Notes: a model not told the origin generated them from the sequence alone. Counted from the stretch's first letter, positions 30,419-39,540 are shown. The stretch is 64,000 nucleotides of DNA from Flavobacteriales bacterium (GCA_947444925.1 CANFBW010000006.1:1-64000), one strand, 5' to 3'. Made by a program: numbers and translations.

Positions 30419-32278
30419 ATGAAATTTAAAAATTGGACTTTCTCAATCGCCCTTATATTTATTGCACTCAGCTCAACAGCAGAAGCACAAAGTCCTGTTG
30501 AAATACACGGACAACTAAAAGTAAGCGGCAATAAAATTTTAGGCGCTGACAACAATCCCGCTCAATTGCGCGGAATGTCCCTATTCTGGAGCCAATGGGC
30601 CGGCAAATATTACAATTCCAATGTGGTAAAATGGCTTAAAGACGACTGGTGTTCAAGCGTTATTCGCGCAGCACTGGCAGTAGACAACGGAGGGTATGCC
30701 ACCAACAGTACAGCAGAAAAAAACAAGGTTTTTGAGGTCATTGATGCTGCGATCGCCAACGGCATCTATGTCATTGTTGATTTTCACGTGCACGATGCTG
30801 TTTTGTATAAAAATGAAGCCAAAACATTTTTCACTGAAGTAGCAACCAAATACGGTGCTCAACCCAATATTATTTATGAAATATGGAATGAACCACTCAA
30901 TGTTTCTTGGTCGAACGTGATTAAACCTTATCACAATGAATTGGTGCAAACCATAAGAGCCATTGATCCCGACAATATAATTATTTGCGGCACGCGCTCT
31001 TGGTCACAAAGAGTTGACGAGGCTGCCAATGATCCTGTTACCGGAACAAATATCGCGTACACTTTACATTATTATGCGGCAAGTCACGGACAATATTTTC
31101 GCGACTTATGTACACAGGCTTTAAATAAAAATGTAGCAGTGTTTGTAACTGAATACGGAGTTTGCGAAGCCAGTGGTGATGGCGCAATAAATGCTGCAGA
31201 AAGCAATGCTTGGTGGGCATATCTCGACAGTAAAGGCATCAGTTACTGCGCCTGGGCAATATCTGATAAAGCAGAAAGTGCTTCGGCACTTCCTGGTGGA
31301 GCTAGCGGAAATGGAGGATGGGCTGCCAATACCTTAACCGCTTCAGGAACATTGGAGCGCAATTATTACAAAAGCAAATGCAACTCCGCAGTAGTGGTTG
31401 TTCCACCCGTAGCGAATTACAAAATACACAAAACAATGAACCCTATTGCTATTGATGGAACGATAGATGCCGACTGGAACAACCCAGTAGTTCTCGCACA
31501 ACCAATCACAAATATTATTCAAACTGGCATAACGAATGCAGCCGATTTATCGGGTACTTTCAAGGCATTGTGGGACAATAACTATTTATATGTTTTAGGC
31601 GAAATAAAAGACAATGCGCTCAATCAAGATAGTCCAAATGCTTGGGACGACGATGGTGTTGAAGTTTATATTGACATCAATAACGATAAAGCAGGAACTT
31701 ATGGCGCAAATGATGTAGAATATAATTTTGAATACAACAACAATGACATCGTTACGGCAAATCCGGGAACAAGACCAATCACCAATGTAAATTACGTGAT
31801 CCTTCCAAATACAGGGGGCTATATTTTTGAAGCCAGAATTCCTTGGACGACTGTGCTAGGATATCCTGTTGTCGGACAACTTGTTGGTTTTGATTTTCAC
31901 GTCAATGACGATGATGACGGGGGCGTTAGAGATTCAAAATTAGCCTGGACAGCTATTGCAGATGATGCATGGCAATTTACTTCCTCTTTTGGAACTGCTG
32001 TACTTGAAGATGCTTTGGGTATTTTATCGCATACCAAAGAAATAGGGACAAATAATTTAAATGTCTTTCCAAATCCTGCAATAAATAGGGTAACCATTCA
32101 ACAACAAAACTTACAATTTAACACAGCTACATTACTCGATGTTCGCGGAAACACCGTGCAAAATTTAAGGCTCAATCAACTTTCAGAAACTATATCTCTT
32201 GATAATCTTGCACAGGGAATATATATTTTGAAACTTTCGGGAGAATTAGATAAAATGGTTAAAATTGTTGTTCAGTAA
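30419..32278 (+). CDS. Secreted GH5 endoglucanase with CBM9-like domain and T9SS signal
   Basis: Predicted to cut beta-1,4-glucans outside the cell. The 619 residues comprise a signal peptide (about 1-23, ending AEAQ) and a GH5 domain (about 30-320) with acid/base Glu158 in IYEIWNEPL and nucleophile Glu245 in VTEYGVCEASG. A CBM9-like sandwich (about 336-533; AIDGTIDADWNNPV, WDDDGVEVYIDINNDKAG) follows, then a T9SS type A sorting domain (about 545-619; VFPNPAINRVTI, GIYILKLSG). Sorting by type IX secretion places it on the surface or in the medium. No SusC/SusD pair or other glycan genes are near; it lies alone between rpsL and tex beside the remnant. The GH5 subfamily looks like GH5_2. Confidence 0.92.
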   Translation: MKFKNWTFSIALIFIALSSTAEAQSPVEIHGQLKVSGNKILGADNNPAQLRGMSLFWSQWAGKYYNSNVVKWLKDDWCSSVIRAALAVDNGGYATNSTAEKNKVFEVIDAAIANGIYVIVDFHVHDAVLYKNEAKTFFTEVATKYGAQPNIIYEIWNEPLNVSWSNVIKPYHNELVQTIRAIDPDNIIICGTRSWSQRVDEAANDPVTGTNIAYTLHYYAASHGQYFRDLCTQALNKNVAVFVTEYGVCEASGDGAINAAESNAWWAYLDSKGISYCAWAISDKAESASALPGGASGNGGWAANTLTASGTLERNYYKSKCNSAVVVVPPVANYKIHKTMNPIAIDGTIDADWNNPVVLAQPITNIIQTGITNAADLSGTFKALWDNNYLYVLGEIKDNALNQDSPNAWDDDGVEVYIDINNDKAGTYGANDVEYNFEYNNNDIVTANPGTRPITNVNYVILPNTGGYIFEARIPWTTVLGYPVVGQLVGFDFHVNDDDDGGVRDSKLAWTAIADDAWQFTSSFGTAVLEDALGILSHTKEIGTNNLNVFPNPAINRVTIQQQNLQFNTATLLDVRGNTVQNLRLNQLSETISLDNLAQGIYILKLSGELDKMVKIVVQ

Positions 32279-32326
32279 AACCAATCACATTAAAATAAAT
32301 TCTATTTTAGCGCAAAAAAAAAAATA

Positions 32327-32443
32327 ATATCAAAGCCCACAAAAAAAGAATGGTTAGCACCCGAGTTGGAATTATACGAAGTAGATCAAACAAAAGGAGG
32401 AATTACCACTTTAGGCCGTGAAATAAGTGCACATAGGTCCTAG
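32327..32443 (+). CDS. Putative lasso-peptide precursor (paeninodin type)
   Basis: A 38-codon frame, not recognised by length alone but rich in lasso-precursor marks. The leader reads SKPTKKEWLAPELELYEVD then QTK. It has WxxP (the YxxP-type recognition motif) followed by xLxxxxV, and Thr at position -2. The core would be GGITTLGREISAHRS: Gly1, Glu9 for a nine-member macrolactam ring, and a C-terminal Ser as in paeninodin precursors phosphorylated by an HPr-kinase-like enzyme, which is exactly the next gene, seven bases away. There is no ATG; the natural start position is ATA at 32327, after an 11-A run. Hence it may be decayed or use a rare start. Cyclase, peptidase and exporter genes are not nearby. 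Confidence 0.6.
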   Translation: MSKPTKKEWLAPELELYEVDQTKGGITTLGREISAHRS

Positions 32444-32450
32444 CTAAAAT

Positions 32451-33311
32451 TTGATCAGCGCGAAACAAAATAGCAATAAATATGAAGCAGGTGGTTTCGT
32501 CATTGAAACCACCTTTTCTTTTTCGTGTCTTGAGTACAGTAAAGAGACCAGCACGAGTGCTTGGAGTAGAGGCAAGGTACTTTACCCCGATAAAATAAAT
32601 GAGAATGAATCTCCTTTAATTGCAATAGAAGACACCTATTTCTACCGCGTATTCCATCTTGCTAAAATTGAAATCCGTAGTGACGACAATGTTGTCATTG
32701 AGCTTTTGGTGCCTGAACAGGAAGACCACCTCAACACCATAGCGCTTCATATATTGGGATTGCTGGCTCAGAAAAAAAATAAATTCCCTTTGCATGCCGC
32801 CGCTATTTGCTATAAAGGACAAGCCTACCTCTTTACTGGACTTTCAGGAGCAGGCAAATCAACTTGTGCAAAAGCATTGTCTGATGCCGGATTCGAATAC
32901 ATATCCGATGAACATGCTCCGCTCATTGTACATGACAACAAGCTGCATTTGCAAGTCGTGTGCACATCATTGCACTGGGCTGCATCGCCTTTGCAAGAAA
33001 AAAAATGGCAACGGCAATTGCATCAAAACACAAACAAAACGCTGCCCGTAAACACCATTTACGCCCTTGAACTCAACACTGACCGCGCCGTCATCTCCAA
33101 CAAAAACACTTTTGACGCAATTAAAATATTGCAAGAAAACCACTTCAAGCCATTTTTACAATGGAACAAAGAACACCACATGCAGCGTTATCGATTCTGC
33201 ATTGACATTGTTGAAAAATGTACAATAAAAGCTTTCGCCCGGCCGAAAAACACCGACAACTTAATGCAAAACCTGCAAATACTGATAGAAGATATTCGCA
33301 GCAATAGTTGA
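32451..33311 (+). CDS. HPr-kinase-like protein, probable precursor-peptide kinase
   Basis: The 286-residue product has the C-terminal catalytic fold of HPr kinase: PLHAAAICYKGQAYLFTG leading into the P-loop GLSGAGKST (residues 130-138), then ISDEHAPLIV, the acidic strand after the P-loop. It lacks the N-terminal domain and the Ser46-HPr signature loop of true HprK, and matches instead the stand-alone kinases in paeninodin-type lasso clusters that phosphorylate the C-terminal Ser of the precursor. The only available start is TTG at 32451; no in-frame ATG precedes the P-loop. It starts seven bases after the putative precursor. Family assignment is good; the substrate is inference from the neighbour. 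Confidence 0.75.
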   Translation: MISAKQNSNKYEAGGFVIETTFSFSCLEYSKETSTSAWSRGKVLYPDKINENESPLIAIEDTYFYRVFHLAKIEIRSDDNVVIELLVPEQEDHLNTIALHILGLLAQKKNKFPLHAAAICYKGQAYLFTGLSGAGKSTCAKALSDAGFEYISDEHAPLIVHDNKLHLQVVCTSLHWAASPLQEKKWQRQLHQNTNKTLPVNTIYALELNTDRAVISNKNTFDAIKILQENHFKPFLQWNKEHHMQRYRFCIDIVEKCTIKAFARPKNTDNLMQNLQILIEDIRSNS

Positions 33312-33387
33312 CGATCAGTAATCACAACGTTGTTTGAGGTGACAACGCCAATAATTCCCTTACCTTCGCGGCAACAATACCTCACTC

Positions 33388-35508
33388 ATGATGCATCTAA
33401 AAAGTATAGCCCAAAGCGTAAACGCTAGTGAAAAACAAATTACCAACGTCATTCAACTCCTTGAAGCTGGTGGCACTATCCCCTTTATCGCGCGCTATAG
33501 AAAAGAAAGCACGGGAAGTTTAGATGAAGTAAAAATAGCAGAAATCAAAAATCACTACGACGCTTATATTGAATTTGAAAAGCGCCGTTCCAGTATTGAA
33601 AAAGTTATTGAACAGCAAGGGCAACTTACTCCTGCATTGCAAGCGCAGCTGCAGTCGGCACAAAGTCTGCAAGCATTAGAAGACATTTACTTGCCCTACA
33701 AGCAAAAAAGAAAAACACGCGCGAGCACTGCCATTGAAAAAGGACTGGAGCCTCTGGCGAAAGTAATCCTTCTGCAAAATGAAAAAAACATAGAGGTACT
33801 CGCCGCTCAATACGTAAATGAAGATGTCAAAAATGCAGAAGAGGCATTGGCTGGCGCCAGAGACATTGTAGCGGAATGGATCAACGAAAATGTGAATGTC
33901 AGAAATACAATTCGACGAATATATGAACGCGACGCTACCCTCGCCTCAAAAATTAAAAAAGGAAAGGAGATAGAAGCCATGAAGTACCGCGACTACTTCA
34001 ACTTCAAACAAGAGCTCAAAAAAGTGCCCTCGCACCGCTTATTGGCAATCAAACGCGGCAAAGAGGAAGGTTTTTTAAAGGTCTACATCGACATCATCGA
34101 AGAGCCTGCCATTGATTCATTGAACGCGCAGTTGGTCAAAGGAACTGGCGTGGTGCAAAGCCAAATGAAACTGGCTATAAAAGACGCCTACGAAAGATTG
34201 TTGATCCCGAGCATGGAGAACGAATTTGAAAATCTATCCAAAGAAAAAGCCGACAGAGAAGCCATTCAAATATTTAGCACCAATCTGCGCCAACTGTTGC
34301 TCAGTGCGCCTTTAGGACAAAAACGAATCTTGGCCATCGACCCTGGTTTCAGAACGGGTTGTAAAACAGTAGTATTAAATGAACTGGGTGATTTGCTTGA
34401 AGATTTGGTAATGTATCCCCTGCAAAAAAAACAGGAAAGCGAACAAATATTAAAGCACCTACTCAGCCAGCACCAACTTGAAGCGGTTGCCATTGGCAAT
34501 GGCACAGGAGGCAGAGAAACTGAAACCTTTGTTAGAGAGGTCATCAAGCACAACAATGAATTTAAAAACATTCAAGTGCACATGGTTTCCGAACAGGGCG
34601 CATCCATTTATTCGGCATCGCCAATAGCTCGGGAAGAATTTCCCGACAAAGACATCACGGTACGTGGCGCAATTTCCATTGGCCGACGACTTAAAGACCC
34701 CTTGGCCGAACTGGTGAAAATCGATCCGAAATCAATAGGCGTTGGTCAATACCAACACGACGTAAACAGCAAATTACTCAAAGAAAGTCTCGACCAAACC
34801 GTTGCCAGTTGCGTGAATCAAGTGGGCGTTGAATTGAATACGGCAAGCAAACATTTGCTTAGCTACGTATCGGGACTCGGACCGGTGTTAGCGCAAAACA
34901 TTATCGACTACCGCGGTGAACACGGAAAATTCACGTCGAGAACTCAACTAAAAAAAGTGCCGCGATTGGGAGAAAAAGCCTTTGAACAAGCGGCAGGTTT
35001 TTTGCGCATTCACGGCGCTAAAAACCCCTTAGACAATTCTGCAGTACATCCCGAAACGTACGCTATTGTGGAACAAATGGCAAAAGACGCAAAAGTTAGC
35101 ATCGCCGATTTAATTGAAAACACCACCCTGCGCTCGTCCATCGACCTGACGAAATATGTCACCGAACAAACAGGACTACCTACCCTCAACGATATTTTGA
35201 ATGAACTTGCCAAACCCGGTCGCGACCCCCGCGAAATATTGGAAGCGTTTTCATTTGGCAACGTCAACAGCATCGAGGAATTAACAGAAGGAATGATATT
35301 GCCCGGAATTGTCACCAACATCACCGCCTTTGGCTGCTTCGTTGATATTGGTGTTCATCAAGATGGACTGGTACACATCTCGCAAATGACCGACAAGTTC
35401 ATCAAAGATCCCAGCGAAGTCGTGAAACTTAGTCAACAAATCACGGTTAAAGTCACCGAAGTAGACAAGGCCAGAAAGCGCATTGGACTAAGCATGAAAG
35501 GCATTTAA
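33388..35508 (+). CDS. tex: Transcription accessory protein Tex
   Basis: Conserved nucleic-acid-binding protein thought to act in transcription and RNA handling. The 706 residues contain the N-terminal helical region (GGTIPFIARYRKESTGSLDE), a YqgF/RuvC-like domain from about residue 311 (RILAIDPGFRTGCKTVVL), helix-hairpin-helix repeats (VSGLGPVLAQNIIDYR, LKKVPRLGEKAFEQAAGFLR) and an S1 domain from about 634 (MILPGIVTNITAFGCFVDIG). Full length, with two adjacent ATG codons. A weak promoter-like TTG...TACCTTCG lies upstream. It converges on the response regulator gene. Confidence 0.97.
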   Translation: MMHLKSIAQSVNASEKQITNVIQLLEAGGTIPFIARYRKESTGSLDEVKIAEIKNHYDAYIEFEKRRSSIEKVIEQQGQLTPALQAQLQSAQSLQALEDIYLPYKQKRKTRASTAIEKGLEPLAKVILLQNEKNIEVLAAQYVNEDVKNAEEALAGARDIVAEWINENVNVRNTIRRIYERDATLASKIKKGKEIEAMKYRDYFNFKQELKKVPSHRLLAIKRGKEEGFLKVYIDIIEEPAIDSLNAQLVKGTGVVQSQMKLAIKDAYERLLIPSMENEFENLSKEKADREAIQIFSTNLRQLLLSAPLGQKRILAIDPGFRTGCKTVVLNELGDLLEDLVMYPLQKKQESEQILKHLLSQHQLEAVAIGNGTGGRETETFVREVIKHNNEFKNIQVHMVSEQGASIYSASPIAREEFPDKDITVRGAISIGRRLKDPLAELVKIDPKSIGVGQYQHDVNSKLLKESLDQTVASCVNQVGVELNTASKHLLSYVSGLGPVLAQNIIDYRGEHGKFTSRTQLKKVPRLGEKAFEQAAGFLRIHGAKNPLDNSAVHPETYAIVEQMAKDAKVSIADLIENTTLRSSIDLTKYVTEQTGLPTLNDILNELAKPGRDPREILEAFSFGNVNSIEELTEGMILPGIVTNITAFGCFVDIGVHQDGLVHISQMTDKFIKDPSEVVKLSQQITVKVTEVDKARKRIGLSMKGI

Positions 35509-35517
35509 GAAAATGCA

Positions 35518-36288
35518 TTAACTGCCACTGCGAAGCATAGCAGAAGGAGCAACGTTGTAAAACTCTTTGAAACGCGTACTAAAATACCCGGGGTCACTAT
35601 AGCCCACCGCGTAAGCTATTTCAGAGATATTTAAATTCGATTTCAACAGCAAATCATGCGCCTTTTGTAGGCGATAAATTTGCAGCAAATCCAAAGGCGA
35701 CTTACCTGTGATGACTTGTAATTTTCGGTACAAAGACGATCGACTCATGCCCAGTTCCACTGCCAGCGCATCAATAGTAAGTTCGGCATTGGCGTAATGA
35801 ACGTTCAAAAAAAACATTACTTTCTTCATCAATTCAGCATCGTGCTTATTAGAAGTGTACTCTTCAAAATTATTTTTTTCAATAGAAAATTTTGCCCGCA
35901 ACTTCTTCACTGAATCTAAAATATTTCTAATCTTCAACTGCAGAATTGACGCCACAAATGGTTTCACAATATAATCGCTCGCTCCGCTTTCATAACCTTT
36001 GAGTTGATCGTTCTCCAGAGCACGGGCAGTAATCATTACTACAGGAATGTGCGCTGTTTCGGCCGATGATTTTAAGCGGGCGCAAAATTCCAAACCATCG
36101 CTTTCGGGCATAGAAACATCGGTTAAAATCAAATCGGGAATTTCAGCCTGAGCAATCTCCCATCCTACTTTGCCATTCTCTGCCAAAAAAGTATTGTAGA
36201 TCGGGCGCAGAAAAGAGTCGATGTGCTTGCGCAATTCGGCGTGATCTTCTACAATTAAAATGGAAAACTCTTTTGCTTCTGTCGTCAT
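35518..36288 (-). CDS. Response regulator, receiver plus AraC-type DNA-binding domain
   Basis: Transcription regulator of 256 residues. The receiver domain (about 7-125) has the acidic pair in LIVEDH, the phosphoacceptor Asp in DLILTDVSMPESDG and the Lys in DYIVKPFV. An AraC-family domain (about 155-256) follows with ELGMSRSSLYRKLQVITGKS and NISEIAYAVGYSDPGYFSTR. Its start is one base after the stop of the sensor kinase gene, at a run of nine A. In the Bacteroidota these two parts usually form one hybrid two-component protein; here they are separate frames. Targets unknown. Confidence 0.93.
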   Translation of the reverse strand: MTTEAKEFSILIVEDHAELRKHIDSFLRPIYNTFLAENGKVGWEIAQAEIPDLILTDVSMPESDGLEFCARLKSSAETAHIPVVMITARALENDQLKGYESGASDYIVKPFVASILQLKIRNILDSVKKLRAKFSIEKNNFEEYTSNKHDAELMKKVMFFLNVHYANAELTIDALAVELGMSRSSLYRKLQVITGKSPLDLLQIYRLQKAHDLLLKSNLNISEIAYAVGYSDPGYFSTRFKEFYNVAPSAMLRSGS

Positions 36289-36289
36289 A

Positions 36290-39200
36290 CTATTGTTTTT
36301 TTTTAGAAAAAATCATTGTGAATTCAACGCCGTCCTTTGTGTTTTTCACGGTAACACGTGCTTTGTGCAAGGCTGCAATTTCTTTGACAATGGCGAGACC
36401 TAAACCAAAGCCCTTGTCATTTTTAGAGGTGAAAAACGGATCAAATATTTTGCGTTGCAAATCATCGGCAATATGCGAACCGCTGTTGCACACTGAAAAC
36501 AATACTTGCTCCTCAGTGCTCCACAGCGACACTATTACACTGCCATTTTCAGGTGTAAATTTAAAAGCGTTCACCAACAAATTATTAAGTGCCTTATCTA
36601 CTAAATGAGGATCAACCGTCGCAGCACAATCTATAAAAGAACTGCTCAATTGTATGTTCTTAATCAGCGCTTCATTGCTGAAACGCAGCATCACTTTTTC
36701 AAAAATTTCTTGCAGTGCTGTATGCTGCAATTTTATTTTTCTTTCACCAGACTCCAAAGTTTTAAATTCCAACAATTCGTTTGTCAAATCAAGTAAGTTA
36801 TGCGCATTAGCATCGACTGTATCTAACATTTCAAGTGCCTCTTCATTCGATTTAATTTTATCGCGCAGCAAATCGAGTGGTGACAAAATCAAAGTTAACG
36901 GGGTTCGGATATCGTGAGAAATAGAAGTAAAGAAATCAATTTTAGCATTGTAAATCTCCAGCTTCTTTTGATGTTCTAATTTCTGCAAAGTCAACTTATT
37001 TTGAGTACGCAAAGCAAAGGTCAAAAAATAATAAATAAAATACAATAAAGAGATTGCAAGCAACACATACACGACATACGCCACAGCGCTTTTATACCAA
37101 GGGGGAAGCACTATCAAGCGCAATTTAGCACTGTGTTTCGAATAAACGCCATTTGCGTTTCGCGCTCTAACACGCAGCACATATTCACCTGGCGAAAGAT
37201 TGGTAAAACTGACGAAATTTTGCTTACCCAAGTCCACCCAATTGTTGTTATAGTTTTCAAGATAGTAGGAGTAGCTGATATTTTTTGAATTGCACAAATC
37301 TACAGCAACAAACTTAAATGTCATGGCACTGTTTGAATAATCCACCTCCATCGTGTCAAGACTTTGAATGTGGCGTTGACCATCAGCCGCAGGCACTTGT
37401 GAAATGTAGTTCAACTGAAAATCACTAAACAACACTTCGGGCGCCACTTTAGACAAGCGAATACTGTCGGGATTAAAAAAAGTAAAACCATTCAAACTTC
37501 CAAAAAGCAAATATCCTTGTGGCGTTATAGATGCTGAATTTTGGTAAAAAGTATTGCTTGGAAGACCATCTTTAAATGTAAAATGCAATAGCGATTTCGC
37601 ACTGTAATCAAAGCAGACAATGCCTTCATTAGAAGATAGCCACAAATGCCCTTTTTGGTCTTCAACAATGCCCTTCATATTCTTCGGCAATTTATACAGT
37701 GAACTGCAGTGTACAAAAGAATGATCGCGTTCTTTAAAAAGATCTAAACCTTCATTGCCAATGATCCAAATGTTTTTTTTTGCATCTTCATAAACCGCTG
37801 AAATTTGATTCGATGCTATGGATTTTTCATTTTGAATGTCCTTTGTAAAATGTTTAAACATTTTACCCTTACTCATAAACAATCCCTTTGCAGTGGAAAT
37901 CCAAAGTCTCTGCTGGGAATCCACAAAAATACTGTTGCACCACCTCGGCTTGGCGAAATCAAAAAGGCGCTGCTTTGAATTTCTATTGACAAATTTTTGA
38001 GTAGTCAAATTGTATGTAAAAACACCATCGCCATTTGATGAAATCCAAAGCAATGAATCGCTAACACAAAGCCCCTTAATATCCATATTACCAAGGCTTT
38101 CACCACCTAGGTGATTTTCTGAAAAATGCTGTACCACTTTAAATGTGAGGGGATCAATGCTCGCTATACCCTGCTCCCAAAAAGCCAGCCAGATAAGTGT
38201 CGCGCTTTGCTCGATCGCCAGTATTTTAGCATTTTGAAATTGAGCTCCGAGGTCCACCGATTCAAATCCACCCCCATTCGGACGAAATAAAAACAGACCC
38301 GCACCATCACTACCCACCAATACATTGCCGTTTGGCAAACAGAGAAAAGAAGAAATTTTATTTCCATTGGAAAGTGCCGAAGCACTCCCCACATTAATGA
38401 AGTTTTGCTTATGCTTGTTCACACTAAGCAGTCCATTGCCGTGCGAACCTATCCAAGTATTTTCAAAGCGGTCAATGAGAAAACAGGAACTGGCGATGAT
38501 TTCTTTTGGCCCTTTAGTTTCCTGCGCGATCACAAAGCGTTCAAAGTTATTTTCAATTCTATTGAACTTGTTGATTGTTCCATTTGGCGCCACTACCCAT
38601 AAGTTGTCGACTTCATCCATATATATGGATTCTACTCTATTGTCAGAAATACTTTTACTGTTGTTGACCGAAAACACGAAACGCCTACTCTGCAAGGGGC
38701 TAGCAGGAAGATAGTGAAATAAACCACTGTTGGAAGTTCCGATCCAAAGAGATCCATCACCATCGAATTGCATACAACGAATGTGCTGCGGCACAACACC
38801 CGACGCAGCAATATTCACTGGAGTCAAATTCACTGCGCCTGCAGTCCAAAGTAAAATTCTGCTGGGAAATGCAATCCATAACGCACCGCTTTTGTCGCAA
38901 GCCAACGCGCTAATTTCCTCTCCTTTAACAAATAACTCTGCGCTAACATTCTTTGTTTCTAGAATTTTTTCAGAACGCGGGTCGATTTTAAAAATCGCAT
39001 TTCCAGCAGCAGCAAACACGTGACCAAAACGATCTTCCTGTAGTGCAATGATCGCGTGTGCCGGAACATCTAAAACTCTTTGAAAAACATCCAAACCCTC
39101 ATTATAGCATGCGACACCTTCATCGGTGCCCACCCAAATTTTTCCATTTCTATCTTGAATGATGCAGTAAATCCAACTACCAGGAATAGTGTTTTTAGAC

Positions 39201-39442
39201 GAAGTGCCTTTTGTATAAGTTTTATAAACATCGCCATCAAAGCGACTTAGCCCACTCCAGGTGCCCACCCACAAAAAACCTTTATTGTCTTCAAGCAAGC
39301 ATTGCACGTAATTGTCTGCCAATCCGTCGTTCACGTTGTGACTGTCCCAATTCGCAAATTCTTTACCAAAAACGTTAATACACGACAACAGCCACAAGCA
39401 CAAAAATAAAACCCTGAAACTTGAAACGTTCTGCTTGTGCAT
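36290..39442 (-). CDS. Two-component sensor kinase with beta-propeller and Y_Y_Y domain
   Basis: Membrane sensor of about 1050 residues. After a signal peptide (RVLFLCLWLLSCINVFG) comes a periplasmic region of regulator-propeller repeats, each with WxGTxxGL-like turns (FLWVGTWSGLSRFDGD, GKIWVGTDEGVACYN). A Y_Y_Y domain, a membrane helix (VAYVVYVLLAISLLYFIYYF) and a kinase core follow, with phosphoacceptor His at about 843 in SISHDIRTPLTL and ATP-binding motifs NLLVNAFKFTP and GFGLGLAIVKEI. It ends in SKKKQ. The receiver and AraC domains expected at the C-terminus of a hybrid sensor are in the next frame. The ATG at 39442 best fits the signal peptide; 39469 is possible. Confidence 0.93.
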   Translation of the reverse strand: MHKQNVSSFRVLFLCLWLLSCINVFGKEFANWDSHNVNDGLADNYVQCLLEDNKGFLWVGTWSGLSRFDGDVYKTYTKGTSSKNTIPGSWIYCIIQDRNGKIWVGTDEGVACYNEGLDVFQRVLDVPAHAIIALQEDRFGHVFAAAGNAIFKIDPRSEKILETKNVSAELFVKGEEISALACDKSGALWIAFPSRILLWTAGAVNLTPVNIAASGVVPQHIRCMQFDGDGSLWIGTSNSGLFHYLPASPLQSRRFVFSVNNSKSISDNRVESIYMDEVDNLWVVAPNGTINKFNRIENNFERFVIAQETKGPKEIIASSCFLIDRFENTWIGSHGNGLLSVNKHKQNFINVGSASALSNGNKISSFLCLPNGNVLVGSDGAGLFLFRPNGGGFESVDLGAQFQNAKILAIEQSATLIWLAFWEQGIASIDPLTFKVVQHFSENHLGGESLGNMDIKGLCVSDSLLWISSNGDGVFTYNLTTQKFVNRNSKQRLFDFAKPRWCNSIFVDSQQRLWISTAKGLFMSKGKMFKHFTKDIQNEKSIASNQISAVYEDAKKNIWIIGNEGLDLFKERDHSFVHCSSLYKLPKNMKGIVEDQKGHLWLSSNEGIVCFDYSAKSLLHFTFKDGLPSNTFYQNSASITPQGYLLFGSLNGFTFFNPDSIRLSKVAPEVLFSDFQLNYISQVPAADGQRHIQSLDTMEVDYSNSAMTFKFVAVDLCNSKNISYSYYLENYNNNWVDLGKQNFVSFTNLSPGEYVLRVRARNANGVYSKHSAKLRLIVLPPWYKSAVAYVVYVLLAISLLYFIYYFLTFALRTQNKLTLQKLEHQKKLEIYNAKIDFFTSISHDIRTPLTLILSPLDLLRDKIKSNEEALEMLDTVDANAHNLLDLTNELLEFKTLESGERKIKLQHTALQEIFEKVMLRFSNEALIKNIQLSSSFIDCAATVDPHLVDKALNNLLVNAFKFTPENGSVIVSLWSTEEQVLFSVCNSGSHIADDLQRKIFDPFFTSKNDKGFGLGLAIVKEIAALHKARVTVKNTKDGVEFTMIFSKKKQ

Positions 39443-39522
39443 GAATACTCTTTCTGTATTAATTTTCAATACAATCTACTTTCTAAATAACCTTTGGAAA
39501 TTACAAAATATTTATAAATATC

Positions 39523-39540
39523 ATAGCATTGCTTTGCTAT
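39523..39540. repeat. Short inverted repeat between divergent sensor and helicase genes
   Basis: ATAGCA-TTGCTT-TGCTAT, a six-pair stem followed by four T on the plus strand, in the 200-base AT-rich region that must hold promoters for both divergent genes. It could be an operator or a weak hairpin; the sequence does not decide. Confidence 0.35.

Noticed and set aside
32341..32450. PqqA-like or lanthipeptide precursor as the identity of the small peptide
   Set aside because: The core has no Cys, and there is no Glu-x-x-x-Tyr pair of the PqqA kind in the core; Thr at -2, Gly1, Glu9 and the adjacent kinase fit a lasso precursor better.
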